This document shows positions 21,510 through 32,644 of a DNA stretch of 64,000 nucleotides, in pieces. The notes beneath the pieces were generated by a model. That model had not been told where the DNA came from, searched no databases, and saw only the letters and a program-made list of their open reading frames with translations. Source of the DNA: Anthoceros angustus (Eukaryota; Streptophyta; Anthocerotopsida; Anthocerotales; Anthocerotaceae); the NCBI GenBank assembly GCA_010909165.1, contig VJWM01000003.1, positions 186,001 to 250,000 on the forward strand. The letters are read 5' to 3'. The stretch's first letter is position 1, and every line of letters starts with the position of its first letter. A program made the position numbers and the translations under genes.

Positions 21510-24500
21510 CTACGAAGCGGTGGCGAGGGCGCGAGGCGATCTGAATCCCTGCTCAGCATCCTCTGCTGCGGCTTGCGCGGCTTCGAGCTCCTTGATCAGA
21601 TTGACGAGCAGCTGTTTGGTGGAGGAACTTTTGCTGCTGAGCAACTTCACCAGGTCCTGGGCTGCGGTGCTTGAGGCGCGGAGTTTGACGAGGGGTTTGA
21701 GCACGTTGGCCATCTGCAGCGAGCGGCACACCGATTTCGGATCCCGTGCTTGCTGCACGCAGTAGGTGAGGAGCTGCGCAGCCACCAGGCCATCCTTGTT
21801 GCCGAAATCCAGGGCCTGCGCTAGGGCTGGGAAGACGGGGGAAGTGCTGCTGACAATCTTGTCCCAGACTTTCTTGCGGGCAGAGCTGGGAATGATGGCC
21901 GGCTCTGTGAGGGAGAGCAGGATATTTAGGGCGTAGAACTTGAACTTGGAGTACTCTGCCGTCCTCTGCAGCACGGCGAGCACCAGATCCAGGCCGTCTT
22001 CCTTGAGCAACAAACGCTCCCTGCCGTTGCACTCCGGGGTCATGAACACTTCTAGGGCAACCACGGCGAAGTCTCTCGTCTCAGGAAGGGAGGTAGGGTT
22101 TCCCAAGACCTGCAGCAACGGCGTCACGGCTTCCTGCTGGCTCGAGCACATCACTCCCCTGAAGTCTGGAGAGTCTTGGCTCAGGTTATGCACGATGCGG
22201 ACGGCTGTGGTGGCGCTGGGATGTGATGGCGTCTGCAGTAGCTTGAGGAGGAGGTCGGGGAAGTAGTTTTCTGACAGCATGTCGGAGATGCATTTTGGAG
22301 GCAGGTCGTTGCTGCGGGAAACATGCCAGATGATCTCCAGCACCAGCTCCTGTAGCCTCCCTTCATTTCTGCAGAGGTCCTTTAGGTCAGGGATTTTGTG
22401 AGCCAAAGCCTGTGCAGCGCCGGCGTCGGGAGCTACCGCCTTGAGAGCCTCCATGGCCTGGACGCACAGGCACTTCTTCCCGACGTCCAGCAAAACATCT
22501 ACGTAACTGTCCTCTTGAGATGATTTTGAGGACAGAATATCCTTTCTGCAGGCATCGTCCAAGGATGCAAGCTTTGCCAGGCCCCGAGCTGCTGCCTCTG
22601 CTGCAGCGGGGTTTGATTCGCAACGTTTGACGATGTCCAAGAGAACTTTGATGGCCCCGTTCGTGGGTTTCACCACGCTTCGGCCTGTGTGAGGTTCGTC
22701 GCACAGCCTCAGAAATGCTTTCACCATGGCCAAATCCTTGGTGCTGGGTAACTTAAGTGCCATGGCTCTGACCCCTTCATCCAAGAGGGAGTCGCCTTGT
22801 GAGCAGGACACGTCGCTGGTGAGGAGCGCTGCCAGGGCAGTCCATATTGCTGGTGAGTGGATCCCTCCTGCCAGGGCGTTCTGGAAGAGTACTTGCCCTT
22901 GTGCCTGAATCACATACTGGTGACACTCCGGGTAGGTGCACAGAAGGGCCAAGCTTTCACACACCACTTTCAGTGATGGCCAGTCCAATGAATTCAGAGT
23001 GACCTGCACCAGCTCCTTCAGGACGTTCACACCAGAGTCTGAGGATTGCGGTCGGACAATCCAGTACACGGCCACCTCCACTGACCTGCAGATGAAGTGA
23101 GCCAGGGCTTCGGCTGCTTTGAATTTCTCTCTGTTCTCTACCGATGACAGAACATCACCCAGGTGGCTCATGCACCTGATCGTCAGGTCTTCAGCCTCTT
23201 CCCCACTGAAAATCATGCTCATGAGTCCACCTGCTGCGACCCTCCCTTCATCCGCCCTGCTGTCCTCCTGGACCTTGAAGAGCTCAACAAGTTTCTCCAG
23301 AGAAAGCCCTTCGGTCAGGCGTTGCTTCATATCGTCATTCGCAGTAGCAGGTTCGTCGGGTTTCTGTGTATTTGATGACCCTACTGTGCCATAGTCTCTT
23401 GCCTTCGATACTAGTCTCTCCAGCACGATGGCAGAATGCATTCTGCACGAAGGCTCCTGATTGCTCTGGACTATCGAGCACAGGGCGGTCACACCATCTG
23501 CTTTCACAAGCTGGGTTTGCCACTCGCTTTGCCACTCGTTCTGAGACATTGTAATATGAAGCATGATGTTCAACGTCACCATCCTGGCTTGGCTGGAGGC
23601 TCGTTTCCCCAGCAGAACATTCAACAGGCTTGCTGCAGAACCTTCATCTGGCTTCAAGGCCCAGACACAGACACCATGGGTGAAGAGGAATCTCACCAGA
23701 AGGATGGCATCGTCTAGCCCTTCAGACGGCTCGACTTTCCCTGTTGCTGCTGAGCTGATCAGTTCCAAGAGACTCCGGACAAAATTTTCAGCTTCCAACT
23801 TGGAACGCAGCAAAGGTTTTCCCCACACCTCCGCATCCGCATCCCCGCCTTTGCGCGTTGTCTCATCCGATATGCGAAGGAGAAGTTTCACAACTGCGTC
23901 CTTCCCAGCTTCTTCACAGCTCGCAAATCTTGAGATCAGGTTGGACACCTGCACCAAATGATGGACCACTTTCCCACATGACCCCAACAACGACGCCATC
24001 GCTACCACGGACTCCTCGAAGGCTATCCCCCGACTCACAAGCTTCGCAAGAGTCCCGATCAGCATTTCATTGCTAACCATGCTGGAATCATCCGTACTGT
24101 AAGCGACGTCTGCCAGACGGGAAAGACCCTTCCACCCGATGTACTTGCTCCCGATTGCAGATCCGGACTGGCCCGCCACAGCCAGACGGAAGAAGGCAGT
24201 GACCAAGCCAGCGAGTGACGTCCTGGCAAGGTAGAGACATTTCTCCGAACCATGGATGACATTGAACACCACCCTAGCTGCGAGGAGTCCCGAATTGTCC
24301 ATTCCCCCTGAGGCTCCTGCCATGTGAGCAACAAGTGCCTGCAACCGGTCAGCCTTGAGGAAATGAGGCCACACCGTACTCAGCTCCTCCACCGAAAGGC
24401 TGCACCCACTGGGATCAGCAGCCTCTGTCAGAGCCTCCAGAATCTGCAATGTGGGCTCCACCGTTATAGCACAGGTTGTCGACTCTGCGAACTCCAGTAT

Positions 24501-26337
24501 TGCATCCACCAGCCCCTCTGCAGCCAATATATTCCTCCGCCCCTGCAGAGACTGGGAGTGATACTGCAAGTCCAAGGAGCCGGCAACTTCGTGACCAGAC
24601 TGGAACTCCTTTGCAGCTTCTGCAAATGTCGTAGCTGCTCTCAGCGTTCCATGTCCTTTCGCAGGCACGCTGCAGGAATACCAGCAAAGAAGTCTGAGGA
24701 GGACGATTGAAGCAACTCAAACCTTGCAGCCAGGCAACTCCCAGGGAACACACCTCAGGAGGAGCTGCTCGATACTTCTGTTTGGTATGAAAGGTTGTTG
24801 CACGTCGATGAGCAACCGTGTGGCAGGGCACTCCTGCTTTCCCGTCTCTTCCCACCACCGCCGTATGCATTCCCGGCAGTACGTGAAGCCAGACGGCAGG
24901 ATCACGGGGTCCTTGAATACATCAGTGCATATAGTGCACTGCAAATCCTTCGAGTGCCTGATGCTGATGGCCGCCTTCAGGCACATTGGGCACTGCATCA
25001 CGTCCTTGGGGTTGCAAGTAGGGCAACTTTTCTTCTCCAGCTCCCCCAGGGCCATCAGAAGCTGCTGAAACAGCTCGTCGATAATTGCTTGCTGGGACTG
25101 AGGATCTACTTGTTTGGCGTGAATCTTCGACTCTGAGGCATCGTTTAGCCCCTGTAGATGTAAAGACAAGAGCAGCTTCAATATGTGCAGTTCGAGGAGC
25201 GGGCATCCAGCAAAGGCTTCAGCCCCTTTCCAGGCGTCAGTACAGCAAGCAAGTGAACCTACATGTCCTACAAACCTGCAAATCTGTCGTCACGGACTCG
25301 ATTCCCACACCCAAGTGGTTAGCCAACACCTCCAGCGCGGAATGTGCAGATCGGCTGCTACCCGGCCAACCTTGTTCATGGCGTCTGACTTCTAAAATCT
25401 GCAACAAAAGCAAATTTTAAACAACTGCCAGGTTGAGTCTTTAATTCTTTGCAGGAGAGGACTGAATCAAGTCACATGCTAAACACTTCAACCTTCTCCT
25501 CTAAATCCTTCTCCATTCAAGTCACATGCACAAGTAATCAACCTTCTCCTCCAAACCCTTCCGCCGTTCTGTGGCCTCAACCGATTCGCGCTTCAACTCC
25601 TTTGCGAGGTCCGTCAGGCGGGTCGCAGTGTCCTTCACGAGTTCCCTGGTACTTATGCTGATCCCTACATTTGTCTGCCAGAAAGATGAAGAAAAAACAA
25701 GGTGCAATGGTCGTTCAACCTCATACTTCTGCAGCAGTATATCTTTTCGCTGTCATGACAATCCAGGACTTTTGAAAGCCGGGTAGAAGAAAATTTGCAC
25801 CGACCAGGGTTACAAACTGGAGACACTCTTGGATGTCCGCAGACACCTTGGCCAAATCGTCGTTCATGGACGAGGCCTTAAAGAACAGCTTCAGCTTATT
25901 CCCCTTGATCCTGCCGAAATCCCGCAGGACCCTGAGAAAGCAGCAACAAGAACTTTAATGTTACAAAGCATCGTACCCAATTACGAACACGCCTTTGAAC
26001 ACACAAGGCTAGGAACAATGTGTGGTACTCATCAATTCAACACGAAAGCCAAAGACTTTGAAGAACATCTTGCTTCATACGTTTTAGCCCTTCCCAGAGC
26101 GTCCTTGAGTTGCATGAACCCCTTCTTGTCATTCTCCGTGAAGGCGTGATCCGCCTTAGCCTGCTCCAGGACTTCGTTCAGGAGAGGCTGAAGGGCGTCA
26201 ACACGTTTGCCCAGAGTCCCGCACCTTTCGTTCACCCCTGCAGCAGCCTGGACAAGCGCCGCGATATCTCGCACGAGGCCCAAACAGCTTGTAACACTGT
26301 CCATGGCTACGGCTATGACTTGTACAACTCCTGCCAT
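21510..26337 (-). CDS. U-box/ARM-repeat E3 ubiquitin ligase with helical N-terminal domain
   Basis: Plant U-box (PUB) proteins recruit E2 enzymes and ubiquitinate partners bound by their ARM repeats. Exons: 26337-26081, 25931-25805, 25674-25543, 25398-25276, 25151-24754, 24669-21510 (4197 nt, 1398 aa; phases close throughout). Residues 1-210 are predominantly helical (GVNERCGTLGKRVDALQPLL, LRDFGRIKGNKLKLFFKASS), in the style of plant U-box N-terminal or RPW8/MLKL-like helical bundles. A CPTC-x7-CPMC pair (256-270) precedes the U-box (283-345: CTICTDVFKDPVILPSGFTY, CRECIRRWWEETGKQECPAT). About 1050 residues of ARM-like helices follow in one large exon. This is longer than PUB43/44-type proteins as I recall them. 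The start is the first ATG after the stop-containing upstream sequence; an ATG at 26783 could belong to a 5' leader exon. Confidence 0.9.
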
Positions 26338-27715
26338 CCACCAAGATGCCAACTCTGAAAGAGTCCCGGGACATCATCATCTTCTACTAGCAGTGAAACC
26401 AACATCCTAATCCACGTACTCTGACAAATCTACACCAGGAATATCCTTATCGCAGCTTATCCTGGCCTCTTCCCTTGTTCTGCACAAAGAGGTGGAGAAG
26501 CAGCTAGCGGATGTCAGATCTGGATGAAGCTTCGAACACACTTGTTCAAATACAAACTCTGTCCGGACAACAGATTTGCAAACAACAAATTTGCCTTGAG
26601 CCATATACCTCGCCAGAGCCTGGCAACAAGAGCTCTTTGCAGGCCCTCCCACACCTCGGCACTGCATGGCACCAGACAGCACACAGTCCTAGTCAGGCCC
26701 CACAAGAGGCTACAAACCTCATCACAAGCTTCCCGACCATCCATTGAGACACACCTGGCTGGAAGCTTCATCTCAGATGCCATGATCTTCCGCGCCCAGA
26801 TCCTGCCTGCTCCAGAGTCCGACCAGCTGGGAGACTAAGCCCCTGCTAATGCGAGCTACTACCACCCAACACCACAGGCCTGCTATCTAACGGCACCACA
26901 AACATGTTGCCCCAAATCTTCAACCTTCATTGCGATCCTAAATCTTCAATCCAGCAGCATGCTGCCCCAATATTCAATATTCAATCTGTATGAGAATGAT
27001 TGCTGCAGCTGGTTCGCCTCCCCGACTGGCCTCATCGCTGCAGTCTTCAGCAGCAGTCTCCACCCGCCTACGAAACAAGAGATGCAGCCCACATCTGGAA
27101 TTTGGAGCCATTTCAGGGCTTCGACAATGGGCAGGTTGAACAGCAGCCTCACAGGCTGTGGTGAGCAAGTTGCTCAGTGCGGAAGCGTCTTGAGCACACA
27201 TAAGGAAGCCCACTATTTCAGGAAAGAGGAAGTGACGGAGAAATAATATGGGATCTGCTTTGCACAAGCTTTTGACGAGGCTCCAGTGCTAATCTAAACA
27301 CCCCGAATGCTTGCACGCTCAGACAAGGCCACATTTTCGGGGCCCTTTCCTTCGCATTGGTATCCCAGAACGCAGCGGACTGGGTCCCGGTTTACCCGTC
27401 GACAGACTTGACCCACTGTCCCCTTCCGACCGCGACAGCTGATAAAGTACTGCGCAACTACGCATGTACATGTTGACTCTCACATTTGTATGTACATACA
27501 GTAGTACATATGTAAGTACATGTGTAAGACGATAAAGATACATATGTATGCACAAATGCACTAGGCTATGTATTTTATTAGGACAGATGGAGTGACATGT
27601 AGGGCTATTTATCTTCATCTGGTTAGTCATTAGGTAGATAATAAAATATATTTATTTTTAAAATATAAAAATATATTATTTTGCAAATAAAACTCATTTT
27701 AGAGGAACATCTTGA
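26338..27715. other. 5' flank/leader of the U-box gene, then AT-rich spacer
   Basis: 26338-27250 is moderately GC-rich with several open minus-strand frames (one starting at ATG 26783 with a CCAG|GTGTGT donor), so untranslated leader exons are possible. 27440-27690 is AT-rich, with TACATA/TATGTA-type repeats and AAAATATA runs, and covers the 3' flank of the proline-rich gene. Confidence 0.35.
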
Positions 27716-30700
27716 TTATATTTCAGATCCTAAGTTCACGATCTCTCTCAAAGCTCTCCTTATTGGTTTTTGGAGCTTCGTTTTTTGGCTTGTGAGAATT
27801 GTGTTTGCATTTGTAGGAGTTGATGTCTGCGATGAAGTCGAATCAGCTTTAACATTTGGAAGAACATGTAGAAGAGGAGGCAAGCCGGGAAGAAGAGGTA
27901 TGTTCGGACGAGGAAGTGCGTTGGAGCTTGGAGGTACATTGATATTGAGACTAGGAGGTGCACTTGGCAGAGGAGGTGCACTAGGAAGCTGAAAAGGTAA
28001 ACTTGGAAGAGGAGATAGATTAGGAAGCGGAGGTAGACTAGAAAGAGGAGGAGCACTTGAAAGAGGAGGCAGATTAGGAAGAAGAGGAGGTAGACTAGGA
28101 AGAGGAGGTAGACTAGGAAGAGGAGGTAGACTAGGAAGAGGAGGTAGACTAGAAAGAGGAGGGTGGTTTGGACGAGGAGGGAGGTTTGGAAGAGGAGGTA
28201 GACCTGAAAGAGGTGGCAAACTAGAAAGAGGAGGTAGGTTTGGAAGCCGAGGTAAATTAGAAAGGGGGGGTAGGCTTGGAAGGGGAGGTAGGCTAGGGAG
28301 TGGAGGAAGACTACCACGAGGAGGTAGAGTAGAAAGAGGCGGTAGCGGAGGAAGAGGACCCGATACACTAGGGAGAGGAGGTAAACTAGCTGGGAGAGGA
28401 GGCAAAATAAAATTTGGTGGCAATGTCAAAGATGATGGTAATGGTGATAAAGGTGATAAGGAAAAAAGAGGCGGGAGGGATGGAAGAGGTGGCAAGCTAG
28501 GTGAAGACGTTCTATTCGGTAAGCCCACATCTCGCAATGGAGGTAGCAATTTTGGAAAAGTAGGTGGGAAGATTGATGAAAGTGGAGGAGTTGGAAGAAT
28601 TGAAGGGAGTAGCGGTGTCCCACAAAAGAGTTTACTATTATTTCTAGTCAGACTATGTATGCATTGTGGATCAAAAGTATGAGATAAAAGTTTGCGACTT
28701 ATTTTTTGTCGATTAGGAGGGAGATGGGGTAATGGGGGGAAAGGAATAGGAAAATGAGATGGCAAAGGAGGAAGTGGAAAAGGAAGTGAGAAAGGAGGTA
28801 AAGGTGGAAGGAAAAATGGCGGCTTATGTGGAGTGTTTGGTGGTGATGTGGATGGTGCTATGGGAATGTGAGGTAACGGAGACAAACTTGGAAGTGGAGG
28901 CAAGGAAGGTAGTGGAGGTGTGACCGGGAGTGGAGGTAAGGAAGGTAGAGGAGGTGCGATCGGAAGTGGAGGCAAAGACGGTAGAGGAGTTGCCACCGGA
29001 AGTGGAGGCAAAGAAGGTAGAGGTGGTGCAACCGGAAGTGGACGCAAAGAGGGTAGAGGAGGTGCAACCGGAAGTGGAGGCAAAGAAGGCAGAGGTGTTA
29101 GAGCTGGAAGTGGAGGAGGTATTAAGACTGGAAGTGGAGGCAAGGAAGGAAGGGGCGGTGCGGTCGGAAGTGGTGGCAAGGAGGGAAGCGGCGGCGCGAC
29201 TGGAAGTGGAGGCAGGGACGGAAGCGGCGGCGGGACTGGAAGTGGAGGCAAGGACGGAAGCGGGGGTACTTCGATCGAAAGCGGAGGCAAGGACAGAGGC
29301 GGGGTCGAGGAAGAAAGCGGGGGTGCGACCGGAAGTGGTGGCGCGACCCGAAGAGGGGGCGCGACCGGAAGGGGAGGCAAGGACGGAAGCGGAGGTGCGA
29401 CCGGCAGGGGTGGCAAGGACGGCAGCGGGGGTGCGACCGGAAGGGGAGGCAAGGAGGGTAGCGGGGGTGCGACCGGTAGGGGTGGCAAGGATGGAATCGG
29501 GGGTGCAACCGGCAGGGGAGGCAAGGACGGAAGCGGGGGTGCGACCGGGAGGGGTGGCAAGGATGGAAGCGGGGGTGCGACCGGTAGGGGTGGCAAGGAT
29601 GGAAGCGGGGGTGCGACCGGTAGGGGTGGCAAGGATGGAAGCGGGGGTGCGTCCGGCGCAACCGGAAGCGGGGGCGCAACCGGAAGTGGAGGCAAGGATG
29701 GAAGCGGGGGCGCGACCGGAAGTGGAGGCAAGGATGGAAGCGGGGGCGCGACCGGAAGTGGAAGCAAGGATGGAAGCGGAGGTAAGGACGGAAGTGGAGG
29801 CAAGGATGGAAGCGGGGGTGCCGTGGACGGCACTGATGGATTTGAACTAGGGAAAGGAGGTGAAGTTGGAAGGGGTGGAGCGCTCGGTAAAGGAGGCAAA
29901 ACTGGCAAAGAGAATGGAGGCAAACCTAGTAACTTCGATTCACTTGTTGAGGATAAGGTCTTCATTTTTGGAAACGACCTTTCTGCCGTCTCCGATTTCG
30001 TTGAAGGAATTGATAAGAGATCTCGATGATGCTTACGTAGAGCACCTTGTATCGATGGTCCTGATGCCGACGTCGTGGATTGTTGGTGTAGCTTCGACAA
30101 TGCAAGAGGACTCCTGTGGGTGAAGGATCTTGGTGGTACAATAGTACAACCATTGTTCAAAGACACCTTCAAATTTCCAAAGAGGATACGACCTTTTGTC
30201 CCAGGCTGCCTTGGACTACTAGCAGGTGAGATGGAAGACTTTGGACTTGGGGCCCTTGGAGATTTGACAGGTGAACGTGAAGGACTCGGAATCCTTGGGG
30301 ATCTAGCAGGGGAACGTGAAGGACTTGGCGTACGGGGACTTTGTGCAGGTTGGTATGATGACCGTGGAGTTGAAGAAATTGGATGCGACGGTGGGCTAGT
30401 TGGACGTCTTGAGGGTGAAGGGTAAGGAGCCACAGATATAGATGGAGCTGGTACAGGTGCAATCGCAGGCCTGGACTGCCGAGGTGGCCGTTTAGGTCGT
30501 GAGGGTGAAGGAGAAGTAGTTGGAGTTGGTGCAGGTGCAAACGCAGGGCTGGGATGCCGACGTGAAGGGTAAGGAGCCACAGGTATAGATGGAGCTGGTG
30601 CAGGTGCAATCGCAGGCCTGGACTGCCGAGGTGGCCTAGTTTGAGGTCGTGAGGGTGAAGGAGAAGTACTTGGAGTTGGTGCAGGTGCAAACGAAGGGCT

Positions 30701-31768
30701 GGGATGCCGAGGTGGGCTCGTTTTAGGTCGTGAGGGTGAAGGAGAGATAGTTGGAGTTGGTGCAGGTGCAATCGCAGGGCTGGGATGCCGAGGTGGTCTC
30801 GTTTTAGGCGGTGAGGGTGAAGGGCTCGTTTTAGGCGGTGAGGAAGAAGGAGGAGTTTTAGGCGGTGAGGAAGATGGAGGAGTTTTAGGCGGTGAGGGTG
30901 AAGGACGAGTTTTAGGCGGTGAGGGTGAAGGGCTCGTTTTAGGTGGTGAGAAAGAAGGAGGAGTTTTAGGCGGTGAGGAAGATGGAGGAGTTTTAGGAGG
31001 TGAGGGTGAAGGACGAGTTTTAGGCGGTGGGGGTGAAGGAGGCGTTTTGAGCCGTGAGGGTGAAGGAGGTGGAGGGGCTACGAAAACAGGAGGGAAAGGA
31101 GGGACGCGAGGGAAGTGAGGGGGAATAAGAGGTGGAATGGGTGCTACAGGCAGGGCTGGTGCATCAGGCGGCGGGGCTGGTGCGTCAGGCGGCGGGGCTG
31201 GTGCATCAGGCGGCGGGGCTGGTGGTGTTATAATGAGAACAGGTGGTGGAAAAGGAAGACTTGCAGGAGGGACCTCAGGGATGGATGGAACAGGCGGGTC
31301 AAGAGATGGATCAGGTGGAAGGTCTGGAACACGGATCGGTATCCGAGGATAGAGATCGGAAGGATCAGAAGCAACGGACACGATTCGTTTCGAAGCCTCC
31401 TGCGATGAACCCTCCGTACTTGCCCCATGGTGGGGACGGACATAAGTATCCACAGACTCTCGTTGGCGGCTCATCTCGTCGTGGTTTGAGATTCTGCCGT
31501 TACCGGCAACGCCCCGGGACATGTAATCACCTGGTGCAACGTTATCTTCGAGTTAGCAAGGCCCTCGTAGAACTAACGTGCACGAAAAAAATCGACGAGT
31601 ATAGTGTAAACAAGCACCTTCATGCAACGTCTCATGGTCATGCGACAAGACCCGAGGTCCATTTGAGCTCCCATCAGCTGCTGCCAGCACCGCAACCGCC
31701 GTCAAGAGTGCTATCAGAAAAGCTTTTCGTACGTCCGCTCGGAGTCTGCGCGCCCCTGCCATCGTCAT
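27716..31768 (-). CDS. Secreted proline-rich (hydroxyproline-rich glycoprotein-like) protein
   Basis: Exon 1 (31768-31618) encodes a signal peptide: a basic start, then FLIALLTAVAVLAAADG. Exon 2 (31530-27716) holds the rest; the phase-1 junction gives ETLHEG|DYMSRG (3966 nt, 1321 aa). Residues about 90-430 are Ser/Thr/Lys-Pro repeats of extensin type (SPSPPKTRPSPSPPKTPP). About 540-1010 is dominated by a Leu-Pro repeat (PPLPSLPPLPVA), and about 1050-1260 by PPLPSLPPL variants. The tail is short, basic and non-repetitive. Pro next to Ser/Thr/Ala suggests hydroxylation and O-glycosylation in the wall. I see no Tyr cross-link motifs, kinase, formin or leucine-rich-repeat domain. The antisense Gly-rich frame is a shadow of these repeats. 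Function beyond cell-wall or surface structure cannot be told. Confidence 0.82.
29320..29830. repeat. Coding minisatellite inside the proline-rich gene
   Basis: Tandem GC-rich units of about 36 bp (two near-identical 18-bp halves, such as GCAAGGATGGAAGCGGGGGT with GCGACCGG on the plus strand) run through this stretch. They encode PPLPSLPPLPVA on the minus strand. Several adjacent units are almost identical, which suggests recent expansion or gene conversion. Confidence 0.8.
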
Positions 31769-32644
31769 GGTGAGCGGATTTAGACCAGATTTTTCACTGC
31801 TGCCATCCTCGGGTGGTAGACTTGACCAAGGTAGACAGTCCCATTCTGCCGTGCTCTACAAGACGTCGGTGACCTTTTCTTTCGAACAGGCCATGGCCGC
31901 GAGCTTCAACATGACAGGAGCTAGCTCGACGGTGCAAGTGGAGATGGAAAACGATGGATTTATACAGCCAGCAGAAGAAACGAGGAGAACGGAGGTGTGT
32001 TTCCATGTCACGGGGCAGACGGCAACCAACTCAGAACCTAATCTCTCGACATGAATTGCGATGTGGGTGGCCGTTTGGAAATCGTGTGAATCAGGCCGAT
32101 TTTTCCAGATTTCACTGTTGCATTCCTTCCGGTCACTACCACATACAGCGCGATCCGGGAAACGATTGATGTAACTTTCCTCTTCCTAAACTCTGGTATG
32201 TAATAACTCTGCAATTGAATGCAGTGTGGGAGCATTGGGCCTAATTTAGCGGATTACAATCTACAGTTTCCTACAGATCTAGACACGTAAGGCGCAATCA
32301 CATTGGTTGGGTTCACAGCTTGATGTTGATGCCAGATGATCCGGGCACCCTTCTCATGTTTCAGTGATGCGCTCTTGAAGTGCATCAGGCTCCCTAAACC
32401 ATGTGCGCCCAACCAGACAGAACTTCTGAACGATGGACGAGTCTTAGCTTCCTTGCCTTTGGCTCATTCGTGGCGCATGGCCCATATGGGATTGTACAAC
32501 AGATAGTGCACTCTGAGCCAAAGACACTCTAGGTTTGTCTCCAGATGCCTGCACAAGTGCATAAAAATAAGTCACACAGTAGCCTCTGTATCAATCTGCT
32601 GCAACTGGCCACAAGTTCTAACCCTCTCCTGGCAATAGCAAACA
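31769..32644. other. Intergenic between the proline-rich gene 5' end and PAN3 3' end
   Basis: Presumably the promoter and leader of the proline-rich gene and the 3' UTR of PAN3. No open frame with recognisable content and no repeat is seen. Confidence 0.4.

Noticed and set aside
26514-26783. ATG at 26783 as the start of the U-box protein
   Set aside because: Its exon would end in phase 2, and joining it to the next exon gives a wrong frame; the ATG at 26337 reads straight into the conserved helices.
28920-30029. Gly/Ser-rich 369-codon plus-strand frame
   Set aside because: It is the exact antisense of the Leu-Pro repeats of the secreted proline-rich protein, which has a signal-peptide exon and correct splice phase; Gly-rich composition follows from reversing Pro codons.
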